DNA of 64,000 bases, taken from the NCBI GenBank assembly GCA_036583965.1, contig JAZBQD010000022.1, positions 2,538,001 through 2,602,000 on the forward strand, read 5' to 3'. Under the pieces are notes generated by a model. It was not told the DNA's origin. It saw nothing but the letters and a program-made list of their open reading frames with translations, and did not search any database. A program made the translations under genes and the position numbers. Below, piece by piece: positions 13,101-26,619 of this stretch (its first letter is position 1; each line of letters begins with the position of its first letter). The DNA comes from Prunella strophiata (Eukaryota; Chordata; Aves; Passeriformes; Prunellidae).

Positions 13101-16100
13101 TTCCAGCATTGTCACCTTCAGCTTTGTCCAGTGCAACACCAGCCCAGTGACCACTGCCAAAATGAGTCTGACCTTTGAACATCAGAGTTCCAGGCTGGCT
13201 CTGCTTTACCAACACTCTCTCCCCAATTTCAAATGATGATAATGGGTCATCACTGTCCTCTTCAGTGCTGGGCAGCTTTTCACACATTTTGCCTTGTTTC
13301 ATTGGGAATTGAGGACTTTTATTTCCACCAGAAGAATCTGTATTTGACACAGGCAGAAACTCAAAATGCTGCAAAGGCATCTCCTGTTCTCCATGCTGGT
13401 TTTCTGATAAACAGCTGGAAAGAGCTGTAAATGTATATTGCTCTGAGAGACAACCATCCTGAGTTGAAAAAGCACCACTTGTCTCTGTACTGAGCAGGGG
13501 AAATTCTTCAGGCACAGTGTTATCAGGTAATGGGGGTAATGCATCCATTTCCAGTGATATATCTTCATCCATGCTCTGACTAGACTCTGAGCCTGTCATT
13601 TGTTCCAGTGGAGGTGTGAAATCATCCATGCTGGAGGCAGGATCACCATTTTTCATTGCATCTGCACCTAAAGGGGGAGGAGGAAGATCTCCACTTGGAA
13701 ATGACAAATCCTTTTTGTTAGAGGATGGCAAGTCAGCACTTCCAGAGGACAATACTTCATCCACAGGACACAGCATTTCTGACAAGGTATCCTCATTGGT
13801 TGGAGGGAGACTCTTATCACTACTGGAGGTTGCATCAGTGAATGCAGGGCTGGCAGCTGCATCATTTCCCAGTGTTGGGATCTCCTGAGAACAGAGCTTG
13901 TTTCTGCTGCAGCTTTGTGAGGCACCCAGGTGTGGCTCATCCACTCCCCCAGAAGGGTTTTCAGACTGGGAGGAATGTGCTGACTCTGTTCTGGAGGCAT
14001 TTGCTTTGTCTGCTGGCACGAAGGAAAGCAGGTGATCAGTGCAGCCATGATCCAACACATCTCCAGGGTATTTGTGGGAGAGAGATGAAGTCTCAGCTCT
14101 GTCATCTTCAGGCAGCTCACGTTCATTGTGTTTGTCACTAGGTGATGTTTCCTTTCCATTGCTTATTGCTATTGGCATCTCTTTTGAGAGATCAGCAAAC
14201 ACATCACCACTGTCACAGACAAACTCTTCTGAGACACTGACATCTGTGTCCTCTCCATGCTTCAGCTCTAGTTCTGGGTCTGAAATGGAACTTTTTGAGA
14301 AGCTGACCCAAACTGCAGACACTTTCTGAAATTCAGAGTGAGAAGAATCTGATTTGGCACTCTCACATTGCAAAATGCACTTGTTTGACTTGGACAAGGA
14401 TTTGGTGGAAGTTAATCCCTCAGAAAATGCTTTTAAATTTAGTTCATCAGAAGCTTCATGAGAAATATGGTCCAAATGCTTCAAACATTGACTGGCATCC
14501 ACCTGATGGATCTCAGAAGGGACAGGCACTTCCAATTCTTTAACTGGAATATTTAAAAGATTTTTTTTTAAATATCAGCATTTAAAAAAATATATAGAAG
14601 AGCTTGCTGATAAATCACTTAGGATACACAAATCTATCATGCTTCTCACTATGATATCTAGGAGTAAATTAGGACTTGGACTTTATGATCCTTGTGGGTC
14701 CCTTCCAAATTGGGATGTTCTAGGATTCTATGAAAATGCAGAAAGATGGTTCATTAGAAGAATGACAGAAATAGGAAATACTGCCACAATATGTAAATAT
14801 TTATGTTACAGAAATTATGCATACCCAGAACTATGTAAATGATATAACTGACTCATATATAAACAGACAGTTTTATTTTTCACCTATCCTCCTAAGAGTA
14901 AGAAATATGAAATGAGGATAAAACCTGGAAACAAAAATAACTCCAGCATGTCCTGTCCAAGTCTATTTTCAACTGATCTATGTTCTTTTAAAAAGAACAG
15001 CCTTAAATTGTTGAAAAACTGTATCAAAAGAGAGCAAATTGTTAATGACACAATCAGAGTAAGTTATGATTTTGTTCTGGGGAAGCAGTATAATCATATC
15101 TCTTAATAAACCTCTGAGAGATCCCCACCATCTTGCCCAGCAGTGATTTATACATTGGCTATAGTGAACAAGACACTTTGGTAATGAATGAGAAGATTGT
15201 CTCTCTTTCTGTCTGGATTAAAATTTGATTGAAGCAGTTGAAACAGATTGGACATAATAGCATTAAATATGATTGACCTGCTCCTTCAAGAGTATTTTCT
15301 GCCTGAACCAGGCATAAGTTACACCAAGTAGGAAGCATCCCCAAGCCTTTCACTGGGTACTTTCTGCCCCATGGATTATCTTCATTATCTTTAGGACCAG
15401 GGTTTGAAAGAAGTGCCTTTTCCTCCAGCACAGATTCCTAGAATGTAAACATTTAGGAGACAAAGTTAACGTCTTAAGGAAAAAGTGTACATAACCAATG
15501 CACTTATTTTGACTTCATGTTCCTAAGTGCCAAATGAGTCTTGTGCTGATCCTATTTTTAAGGCAAATGTAATCTGGGGCACCCTTTCTTTAGGCATTAA
15601 TGGAATTCCAGAGGTGGTCCTTACCAGAAATACACACTTTTGGCCATTTCTTGTAATGAGCGTGGCTATAGGTTCCATTCCAGCTGAGTTTGTAGGTTCC
15701 AGAGGTAAGAAAACATTCTCCTGAGCATTAAGGGACTGCTCCAAACCTGGGAACTCCTCCACCTGTTTCTGGTGTTGTACCAGTGATTCCTTGTTCTCAG
15801 TAGAAAAGCTGTAAAGAGTTAGACATGGAATGCTTTGTTCCTGATCAATATAAAATATGAGCATACCCATGCAGGTGGATAAACAGCATAATCACCACTC
15901 TGCACTCCTACACAGGACAGAGATCTATGGACAATCAGCCAGAATTTGGGTGCATTTGAGTTCCACCAGCCCCTGGCTGCTCCAGACTGACACCAATATT
16001 CATGGTTCTCCTACGAGCAGCCTTGTCAGTAATAAGAAGTGAAAGCACAGCCAAGAAACCTTTTAAAGATTTCTCTGACTGGTAATCAATAACACCATGA

Positions 16101-19100
16101 ATTATAGATCAGTTCCATGCAGGGATTTATTTGAAAGCTTTCCCCTGTGGGGACTTAAGTAAATGCACAAACCTGACTCACCACCCTGCTGAAGCTCTGG
16201 ATAACACTGAATGAAAGGGGATTTTAATTCACATTGATAAATATATGTCTTTAACTGCTTTTTCTCTTCCTGAAGCAAACTAGATTTTTGTTCTGAGCAG
16301 TGTGGATGCTGTGGAGTTCTCATTCACACTGCTCAGCTCCTCCAGCCCAGCAGGAAGCAGACAGGGATGCTCCTGGGGAACAGCAGGATGGGGATTTCTC
16401 ATTCTGACTTAACTACTGAATTATATCTCACTGTAGAATTTTACATGACACCTCTGTGCTTCAGTTTAAGCCTAAAATTTAGCCCTGTGTATTACAAAAT
16501 CCTTCTGTGGTTAAACCCTCAGTGAAGCACAGACCAGCTCTGAGGGGCTGAGTGAGACAGAGGCTCAGAGGCAGGGGGTGACAAAGGAGTGAATTTCCCC
16601 AATTAAATCAATACATTTCTACTCATTCCATATGGGTATTGTGAAGCCTCATTAATATATAGTTGCAAAGTGGTTTGGGTTTGTAGTTAAAAGCCACCAT
16701 GAAAACATGACCTCTTATTAGCAGTTGTGTGGCATCATTAAAGGTGCCCTGAGGAACTCACCATTTGGGACAGACTGATAAGCAGTGATCTTGATTTATC
16801 AGCTGCTTAAACACAGAAGTTTTTAAAAATTTATCATCATACACTCCCCTCTTTGGAGTGTCTAAAGCTCACACAATTATCGAGGACATACCTGTCTCCA
16901 TCTTCTCCACTGGACTTGGTCTTACCTTCAGCAATCACTGAGAAAGGTTTTACTTACCCCTCATATTTCTTGCTCTTTTTATGCTTTAGCTGGACACAAT
17001 TGTCTTTACTCCCTGACTTCATAACCTCCTGCTTCCCAGCCAAGCTGTGCAGCTTTTCCTGGAGTTGTGCTGTTGAATATTGCATCATTAAGATTTCTCT
17101 CTGCTGCTTTAATAAAAGCTTCCTTTCTTGATGGGCTATCCTGTGGATGTTTTTCAGGTGCTGGATTTCTGCCTAAAGAAAACAGAGAACGAAGAGCATA
17201 GCAGAGTGAAGGTAACAAAGAGCTATACTTAAAAATATGTATAATGTTTCTTAACATAGGGCACTATTAATCCCAACATACCCTCAAAATTCAATAGTTT
17301 CCTTTTTTATAAAAAATGTGCAGTTTTTTTTTTAACAGGGGTTTCACCTGCAAAAACTGATAACAGGTAAAGGGATGTTTTGATGGGGTGTCAAGTGGTG
17401 AGACCTTTAAAAATGAATTGTCTTCAGATCATTCAAAACTACAGGGTGCTTGTGGTTTGCACTAGGAAATTCTTTACTTAAATGAGAAGCTTGCACTACA
17501 TAAGGAGCAGGACAGAAATTTTCTGACTACCAAGTGTAATTATGAACCTAGCATAGTAGGATAACTGAGACTGTAAAATTAGCTGTCAGATTAATTTAAT
17601 ATATTTCAACATCACAAGCATAAATCAGTGGAAACCTACATTATATGACCTGTTTGTTATGGCATAAATAGAAAAATCCACGATAACAGTGAGGCAGCAG
17701 AAGAGAAAAAAAAAATGTTTTCTTTTATCCAAGATTTACAGACTGCTGACTTTGGCACAAAAGCCACCTCACTGTGGGTATGCAGGAAACATGCAGAATA
17801 ATGGATACAAAGTGATTTTTTTTTTTTTTAAACGCAAACCCCACTTGCTTCAGCAACTCCAGACACCTCCCTGTGCTGCATCCTCCCTGTGGATATGAGG
17901 TGAATCCCAGCTCCTCTCACTGCAGCATTACCTGCTCCCATTTCAGCTCCATCAGGATTTTGAGCTGCTTTGCTGCCATGGCAGAGGCTCCAGTACTATC
18001 CTGCAGGTTTTCCAGAGCACTGGAGATCACAAGGACAAGAATCAGAGTCAGATCATTAAATGCCTTGAATTTATGGATGAGAGAAAAGCTCCTCTCTAAG
18101 CATTTGTAGGTATGAAAGGCTATGCAGAAAGTGCTGATGCACTCAGAAGACATCTCACCACTGTCACCCTGTTTTTTTAAGTTTCTCTAAAGCCTTCTGA
18201 TGTTTACATTCTTGTGCAGAACTTGCTCACACACTTTTTGTAAATAACATTGTTTTGTCTTCCTCTTTGGGGGAAGAGCAACTTGATGGACTGTTGGGTT
18301 GTCCAGTGGCATTGAGGAGGTGGCACTGTCACCCTCCAATGACACTGGGATTTCAGAAAACTATAAATAGAGTCAGATTTCAATAAACTCTCTCTTTTTG
18401 CTCTCTCGCACCTTACAAAGAGCTGCTGTCTGTGTTGTGTCGTTTGTGCACCACCACCCTGGGGCTGTGGTGCCTGGACCACTCCTGAAGAAATTGGAGT
18501 CTCCTGAGCACTGGGTTCCTCACAGTGTCTCAGTGTTGTCAGCACTAAGGGACACCCCTCACCATCCATCCTTGAGGGCTCCTCATCCTCCATCCCTGAG
18601 GGACGCCCCTCACCATCCATCCCTGAGGGCTCCTCATCCTCCATCCCTGAGGGACGCCCCTCACCGTCCCATCCCCTGAGGGCTCCTCATCCTCCATCCC
18701 TGAGGGACGCCCCTCACCGTCCCATCCCCTGAGGGCTCCTCATCCTCCATCCCTGAGGGACGCCCCTCACCATCCATCCCTGAGGGCTCCTCATCCTCCA
18801 TCCCTGAGGGACGCCCCTCACCGTCCCATCCCCTGAGGGCTCCTCATCCTCCATCCCTGAGGGACGCCCCTCACCGTCCCATCCCCTGAGGGCTCCTCAT
18901 CCTCCATCCCTGAGGGACGCCCCTCACCATCCATCCTTGAGGGCTCCTCATCCTCCATCCCTGAGGGACGCCCCTCACCGTCCCATCCCCTGAGGGCTCC
19001 TCATCCTCCATCCCTGAGGGACGCCCCTCACCATCCATCCCTGAGGGCTCCTCATCCTCCATCCCTGAGGGCTCCTCATCCTCCATCCCTGAGGGACGCC

Positions 19101-22100
19101 CCTCACCGTCCCATCCCCTGAGGGCTCCTCATCCTCCATCCCTGAGGGACGCCCCTCACCATCCATCCCTGAGGGCTCCTCATCCTCCATCCCTGAGGGA
19201 CGCCCCTCACCGTCCCATCCCCTGAGGGCTCCTCATCCTCCATCCCTGAGGGACGCCCCTCACCGTCCCATCCCCTGAGGGCTCCTCATCCTCCATCCCT
19301 GAGGGACGCCCCTCACCGTCCCATCCCCTGAGGGCTCCTCATCCTCCATCCCTGAGGGCTCCTCATCCTCCATCCCTGAGGGACGCCCCTCACCGTCCCA
19401 TCCCCTGAGGGCTCCTCATCCTCCATCCCTGAGGGACGCCCCTCACCGTCCCATCCCCTGAGGGCTCCTCATCCTCCATCCCTGAGGGACGCCCCTCACC
19501 GTCCCATCCCCTGAGGGCTCCTCATCCTCCATCCCTGAGGGACGCCCCTCACCGTCCCATCCCCTGAGTCAGATCATTAAATGCCTTGAATTTATGGATG
19601 AGAAGACAAGCTCCTCTCTAAGCATTTTGTAGGTATGAAAGGCTATGCAGAAAGTGCTGATGGCACTCAGAAGGACCATCTCACCACTGTCACCCTGTTT
19701 TTTTAAGTTCTCTAAAGCCTTCTGATGTTTACATTCTGTGCAGAACTTGCTCACACACTTTTGTAAATAACATTGTTTTTGTCTTCCTCTTGGGGGAAGA
19801 GCAACTGATGGACTGGTTGGGTTGTCCGTGGCATTGACGGAGGTGGCACTGTCACCCTCCAATGACACTGGATTCAGAAAAACTATACATAGAGTCAGAT
19901 TTCAAATAAACTCTCTCTTTTTGTCTCTCATCCTCCATCCCTGAGGGACGCCCCTCACCGTCCCATCCCCTGAGGGCTCCTCATCCTCCATCCCTGAGGG
20001 ACGCCCCTCACCGTCCCATCCCCTGAGGGCTCCTCATCCTCCATCCCTGAGGGACGCCCCTCACCGTCCCATCCCCTGAGGGCTCCTCATCCTCCATCCC
20101 TGAGGGCTCCTCATCCTCCATCCCTAAGGGACACCCCTCACCATCCATCCTTGAGGGCTCCTCATCCTCCATCCCTGAGGGACACCCCTCACCATCCATC
20201 CTTGAGGGCTTCTCATCCTCGTCAGTGCTGAGAGCTCCCCATCCTCCATCCCTGAGGGACGCCCCTCACCATCCATCCCTGAGGGCTCCTCATCCTCCAT
20301 CCCTGAGGGACGCCCCTCACCGTCCCATCCCCTGAGGGCTCCTCATCCTCCATCCCTGAGGGACGCCCCTCACCGTCCCATCCCCTGAGGGCTCCTCATC
20401 CTCCATCCCTGAGGGACGCCCCTCACCGTCCCATCCCCTGAGGGCTCCTCAGCGCAGTTGGTGCCTCACACCACCACAGAGGAGGCTGCATAGAAGCTCA
20501 TCTCTTCTCTGGAGACACTAAAACCATGGAGGCGTCTTTCCTTGCCTCATGCTTTATTTGCTACGTGCTTTCTAAGAAGATTTTACACTTATTGTGTTGC
20601 CCTGAAAGAGGAATGGCAGTCCTGGCCCAGCAGGCCTCCCGCGGTGGTGCCCCCGTGCCCTCACCGTCGCCGGTGGCCCAGCCAGGCCAGCTGGGCCCTG
20701 GCCCTGTCCCGCAGAGCCTTCCTCCGCAGCCGCAGGAGCACTGCCTGCTGCCCAGCCCGCAGCTCCTCTGCCCTCAGGCACTGCTCCACCACGGCCAGGC
20801 TGGAACCATGGAAGGTGCTGGAGCCTCCGAAGCGTGGCATGGCTGCGCTCCACTGGGGACGGAGCAGAGTATCAGTGTCATCAGGTGAACAACTTGATAG
20901 AGGGACTCAAACCAAAAAACCAACCAACCCAGAGAGAGAAGCACCCCTCAGACTGTTGGAGAGCTGGTGTTACCTGGCTGTCGGAGCTGGCCTGGTCACT
21001 GCTCTCCCCAGAACTGTCCCAGGTCTCTCCATGGGGCAGATTCACCCAAGGTGACAACAGATTCAAGGTGTGATGGCTATGCTGTGACCTCCTGTGATCT
21101 GCTGGCAGAGATCCCAAAGCAAAGAGTTAATGTCACCAAAAATACAATATCTGAAAGGAAAAGACAAAAACCAACTCCTCCAGTAGAAGTGAACATCAAT
21201 TCCTGAACTCAAGGTGCCTTTGGCAAATATTTGTCAGCTGAGCCCATACACTGCCCTCAGCAGGAGCTGGAGGAGTCATTCCTCAGCTGTTCACTTCCAG
21301 GAGCAAGGTGTGGACATCAACCTCCCTTACAAGTGAAATCATGGCAAACAGGTAAAAATTTAAAAAGATGGCCATCAATAGGGTAAATAACTCTCAGCTC
21401 CCAACAAGATTGTCTTAGAAGGGCCAGGAGTACAAAGGGAGATAGCCATAGTTTAAATATGCATAATGAACATAAATATTTAGGTCCAAATTTTTAAAAT
21501 TAGTTAGAAAACTGTGTTCCAGGCCAGGTTGAATGGGGCATTTTCCCAATACCACTAAATCCTTTAACATTATGTTCACCTCCTTGAAGCACTGGGCAAT
21601 ATGAGCCTCCTCCTCCTAAAGGTTTTCTTTCTTCCAATATTTTGGGATCCACTGGATTGGGGTCTCTTTCTATCTTCAATGCAGAGTGTCTCAGTGAACC
21701 CATCTCTTGATTACTGAAGGTAAGAAAAAGGAAATATTTTCTTATTGCAGTCAGAGATATTATTTCAATTCCTTGCTTTCACAGCCAAATCCTCCATGGA
21801 AATTCAATCTTTTCAAACCAGAATGCTGCTCATTTTTATGTGATACTGAAAGTTTTATCTGTGCAAAGGTGCCTTTCTGGTAACTGCATCCATAAGGACC
21901 TGGAAGCAATTCTCAAGTCTTCATGCCACTTTAAATTAACTTTAAAAATGCACATACAATATTCTAATTTATATCAAGGGTATGATAGTAAAGCAAAATG
22001 AAGAAAATTATACTTTTCACACAAGTTTCAGAGGGGTTCCTACTTTTTTTAAAAGTGCAAGATCTCCCACAACATTGGAAAAGTGTTAATACTGTAGTTT

Positions 22101-25100
22101 GGGCATAAATCAGAGTTAAAAACACTACATAGCAATTATTTTAGTACCCCAAAATATTAATATAGTCAAACCACAGGCCAAATCCTTGGAGTGCCTTGCT
22201 GTATCCTACCTCCTGTAGCTGCCAGCAGCAAGGTCACCTTCCAGCCAGTGTCCTCTCTGTGTCTGCTCTGGGTGGTAAGATCTTGTCACAGGAGGATCAT
22301 TGCCTTTGGAATTCCTGCTGTCCTGCACACACAGAAATTGTCACATTGCCTCAATGATCTATTTGAAAAGCAAAACACTTAAACCTTTTTTCCTCACCTT
22401 CTTTGGAAAGCCCCTGGTTGTAGATGCTGCTTTTCCTATGCCAACAATTCCTAAAGAATTAATTAATTAATGGGCTAGGAGAGAACTCTGTGAGCATGTG
22501 AGGGTAAGGTGGCACAGCACCTCACAAATTACTGTGTGTTCACAACTGCTCTCATGAGAGCTGGAGCCTAGAGGTGTAACCCAGGATCTGAAATCAAAAC
22601 TTACCTCTGAACTGAGCTGCAGCAGGTCCCTCAAAAACCTGTGGCTTTCCTCAACCTCTTGCTTTGCTTTCTCCCTCAGCACCAAGAGCCGATGTTTCTG
22701 CTGCTGCTGCTGGAGCTGTGTAGGAAGTGACACATTGTAAATGGTATCTTTAACCAGGTGACACAACACCTGAGAGCTGGGGGGCAAAGGGCAGGACAGG
22801 AGCCAGCTCCTGCCACATCCTGCTGCCCTGGGCAGGCAGCACAAATGCTGCTTTGGCTGCAGTACAGCAACATCCTCTTACCCACAAGAACTACACTGAG
22901 ATCTCCAAACAGCAAGTGACAGCTGGCACCTCACCTTTATAGTCCATAGGGTTTATAAACCTGACTCAGATCAGCTGATTCCAACTGATTATGGCCTAAG
23001 CACACCTGAATCTGGGGATAGGGAACACAGCAGAACTGGAATTCCCTTTTCTCATGACACAGGTTTCCCACTGACCTTCAGTTTGTGAGCCAGTAGTAGG
23101 GAGGTTTGCCTCAAAATGTCCAGGTGCCTCCTGTGTTTGTCTTCCAGCTCTGTTCTGCCAAAATCTCCCTCACCTGCAGAAGTTTAGGGGATCATCACAA
23201 GGGGAATGTGTACATTGTTCTGACTGCATTTTCTTTTTGAATCCTCCCTGGGCCTATTTCTGGAAGCCTCCCAAATCTGACTGTCTGCCTTTATTACTGA
23301 AATAACTTCTCTGCATACATTTCCTTCTTCCACCATAACTGTAGAAGGAAAATGTCAGTACCTACATCCTGTCAAGAAATGTGTGAACATAAAGTCCTGC
23401 AAGTATTGGGAACTTGCAGGATTTTAGGAAAGAGGAACAATTCCTATTCTAAGCCTGAATTTCAGAATGGACTATTGTCACTCCTGGTCCCGCTGCTCCT
23501 TTGCTGCACCAACAGGATCAGAGCCACTGGGTACAAAAGAAAAACTTCCCAACCTTGTGACAAGGTTTCCCAAGTGAAAAAAGGTCACTTTTTGGAACTC
23601 GAGCAGCATCCTGCATGTCCCCTCCATCTCTATTGGGATGCAGGCTGGTTCCTCTCTCTTTTGTCACAGGGGGACACAAACCCCTGAAAAAAGCTTTCAT
23701 TTTAAAGTGGGGAAGTTTTCCCTCTTGCTCCAGGTGCAATTTTTCACTGCTACTTCCTTACTGCACCTCCCCTGCCTGTGTGTGACACTGCAGCTGATAT
23801 TGTGTTTACCAGTGAAATGTTCTTGGCTGCTTGAGCTTCTCAGATGAATTGCTCAGCTTATGCAAACAGGTTGTGTGTTTATTCTGTGCTGTGCCACTGT
23901 CACAGCACCACAGTCATAAAAGAATGCAAGTGTGGGTCATAAATAGAAATAGGTTTGATTTGGAAACTTGAGATAAAGTCTGTCTCTATCCAGGTCACCT
24001 GAATCCAAATTACCCCATGGTGCAGGATAAGCCCATGACATGCAGAGTTTGTTTTTGCTTTACAGAAGGGTCTGTAACACAGAAGGAGCAGAGATGTGGG
24101 TTTGTTTGCATACCAGGATGGGTTTTGTGTTTATGTGGGTGGTGAGTGAAATAAAATATTAAATCTTTGAGCTTGGTGCAGATTTTCTATTAGAATGCTG
24201 CTCTGTTTTTATAAACAGCTTGATTGGAGATTTCCTTTCCTCCTACAGTGGTACTATATGAGGCTTCTCTTAATGTCCTTCTTTTCAGACTGGATGGAAA
24301 TCTCATCCTTTCTTTTGGTAATGGGCCTTTCCTGCTTTTGGAGGGTGGTTTGGAAAGGCAAAATCATACTAAGTTATCTGGACATGCCAAATTAAGAATT
24401 CATCTTTTTAGAAAGAATTTTCGTTTTAGTCAGTCTTTCTAATTTTGAGGACTGAGTCACACTTCTTAATGCTTATAGCTAACTAGAGATGACTTTGTGC
24501 AATGACCTATTTAGGAAAATGGAGTGGATGAAAAATCTGGATTTTGTACAGGGAAGTTTTATTAGTGGTTTTAAGCAATGCAATAGAAAAAAAGACAAGT
24601 GAACAATTCTTCAGTTGGTCGACAGCACTTTCAAAAGCTCCTTCAATACTAACAAATAAGGTCATTTTACAAAAAAAGTTACAAGCTGTATTTATTGATG
24701 CTAAGTTGTCTGAATAGCTTTTAATACTAATATCTGGGACAGTCAGAAATATGATCATCTATTAGGATATCATTTAAAGCGTGACAAATATTTTCAATTT
24801 GTGCCTCAAACTGAACAATGCTCTTGTTATTCTGACCAAAGCCTAACCAGTGGTATTGACCTCTAAGTGATTAAAAAGTTTGCTCTGATCTCTTTTCCCT
24901 TCTTTTGAATGTAATTTTCCTAATTGTGGCTATTTCCAGATGCATTTCTTGTGTTGCAACATCCTGCATTAAAGAAAATACCATCTGGCTAAACTTCACG
25001 TCCTTTTAGGTGATGATGAATGGCATTTACTGCCTACCCAGATAGCTTCAATGTGCATACACTCAGCCTTGTGAAAAAAATGCTATTTATTAAATCACTT

Positions 25101-26586
25101 TCCGCTGCACCTGCAGAATCTCAGCAAAGCCCTGTAGAATCTCCCTGACATATAATTAAAAAAGCCAGGCTAAAAGTCTCATTTTTCTAATCACTTGAAG
25201 CAAGGCAGAAGCATTTACTGCTGCTTTACTCAAGGACAGCTTTTTCTCTTTCTGCCCATGTCAGCAATCAGACCAACCCAGTTATTATAAAAAGACATAG
25301 TTGCAACTTTAACTGTAAGCATGACTTTGTCTGCATTGTTGCCTGGAGGTGCAGGAATATGGGGTGTAAAGTGTCCTGAAATGCTGCTGTGGAGTGGAGC
25401 AGCAGGTCCAGAAGGAATTTCCCCATTAGCCCCGCTTTGGGCAGTCCTTCCCCTCTCCAAAATTACCATGCTAGCTCAATTGCTTTATTATTTCAGGGTG
25501 CTCTCCAGGTAAGGAGAAATACCATCCAGACTTCAGCACTCTGTTCATGAAAGGACCTGCAGTGATGACAGGTAAAAGGGGAGGAAGAAAAGAGGTTTGG
25601 AAACTGCTGATCACAAAGGGCAGCTTGGCCCTTCACAAGCCCTTCACGAGCAATCCCCAAACAAGAGACTCTCAATGTGAAGGCTCTGCCTGTTCCCTCA
25701 GGAAATCCACGGGCTGAGCTGCACTCTGGAGTACCTTGGAGATTCTGTATTTCCACAGCTGCTGGATCAGGTCCTTCTCTCCTCTCTAAACACGTCTGGT
25801 ATCCTGCTTGGCACTGGAGAGTGGCTGCTTACCAAACAAGGGGATTAATGTGGCCTGTGCTGCTCCTGTGCTCTGCATATTTTGTATTTATGTCTAAATC
25901 CTCTGGTGTGGAGGGCTGGCCTGAGTTCAGCTCCCAGCCAGATGTTGCAGCACATGGCAGTGCCTCATCCTGCTGCTGCCCCTTGTCACACAGAGCTGCA
26001 GGGCAGCTCTTGCCTCAGGATAGCAACAGAGCTGAGCCTGAACCCAGACCTAACCAGAATCCTGAATTTCTGTGGAATGGTCCTTCTGTTCCTCATCAGT
26101 TATTCTAAACTCTCTCAGTCAATGACAACATCATTGCAGGCAGCTCCAGAGGTGCTGAAGGCAGGGCTGGAGCTCACTGGAGCTGTGGGAAATACACAAC
26201 ACAGCCAGGATTTGGGAGGGAACACAAAGAGCTGCCTCAGCTCAACACTCTCCATCAGAGCACAATTAGCTGAAGCCATGCTGATACATTTCTGTGCTTA
26301 TTCCACTAATTTAATAATTTCTCCCTTTTCTAGAAGCAAGAAGGCAGCTCCCTCTAGTGATACAAGAAAATATGTCAATCAGCAGTTTAGGGGAAAGATG
26401 ATACATATAAATACAATTTTCTTGTTGTTCAGGTTAAAATTCTGCCTTTCAAGAACAATGGAAAATATTCCATTTACTTTCCTAAAGCAAATTATTTTAA
26501 AACACCAGCCATGATTAAGCTTCAGCATTTAGAAAATACTTTTTAAACAATTAGTTTCAGCTTAAATGTTGATATATCTCAAATAC

Positions 26587-26619
<33 letters not shown>

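Noticed and set aside
16938..16957. A 20-base gtaagtaaaacctttctcag resembling an intron
   Set aside because: Too short for splicing; better explained as a proximal donor followed by an extension with TAA.
22681..22715. Short CAG run as a polyglutamine expansion
   Set aside because: Only five Gln codons, within a conserved coiled coil.
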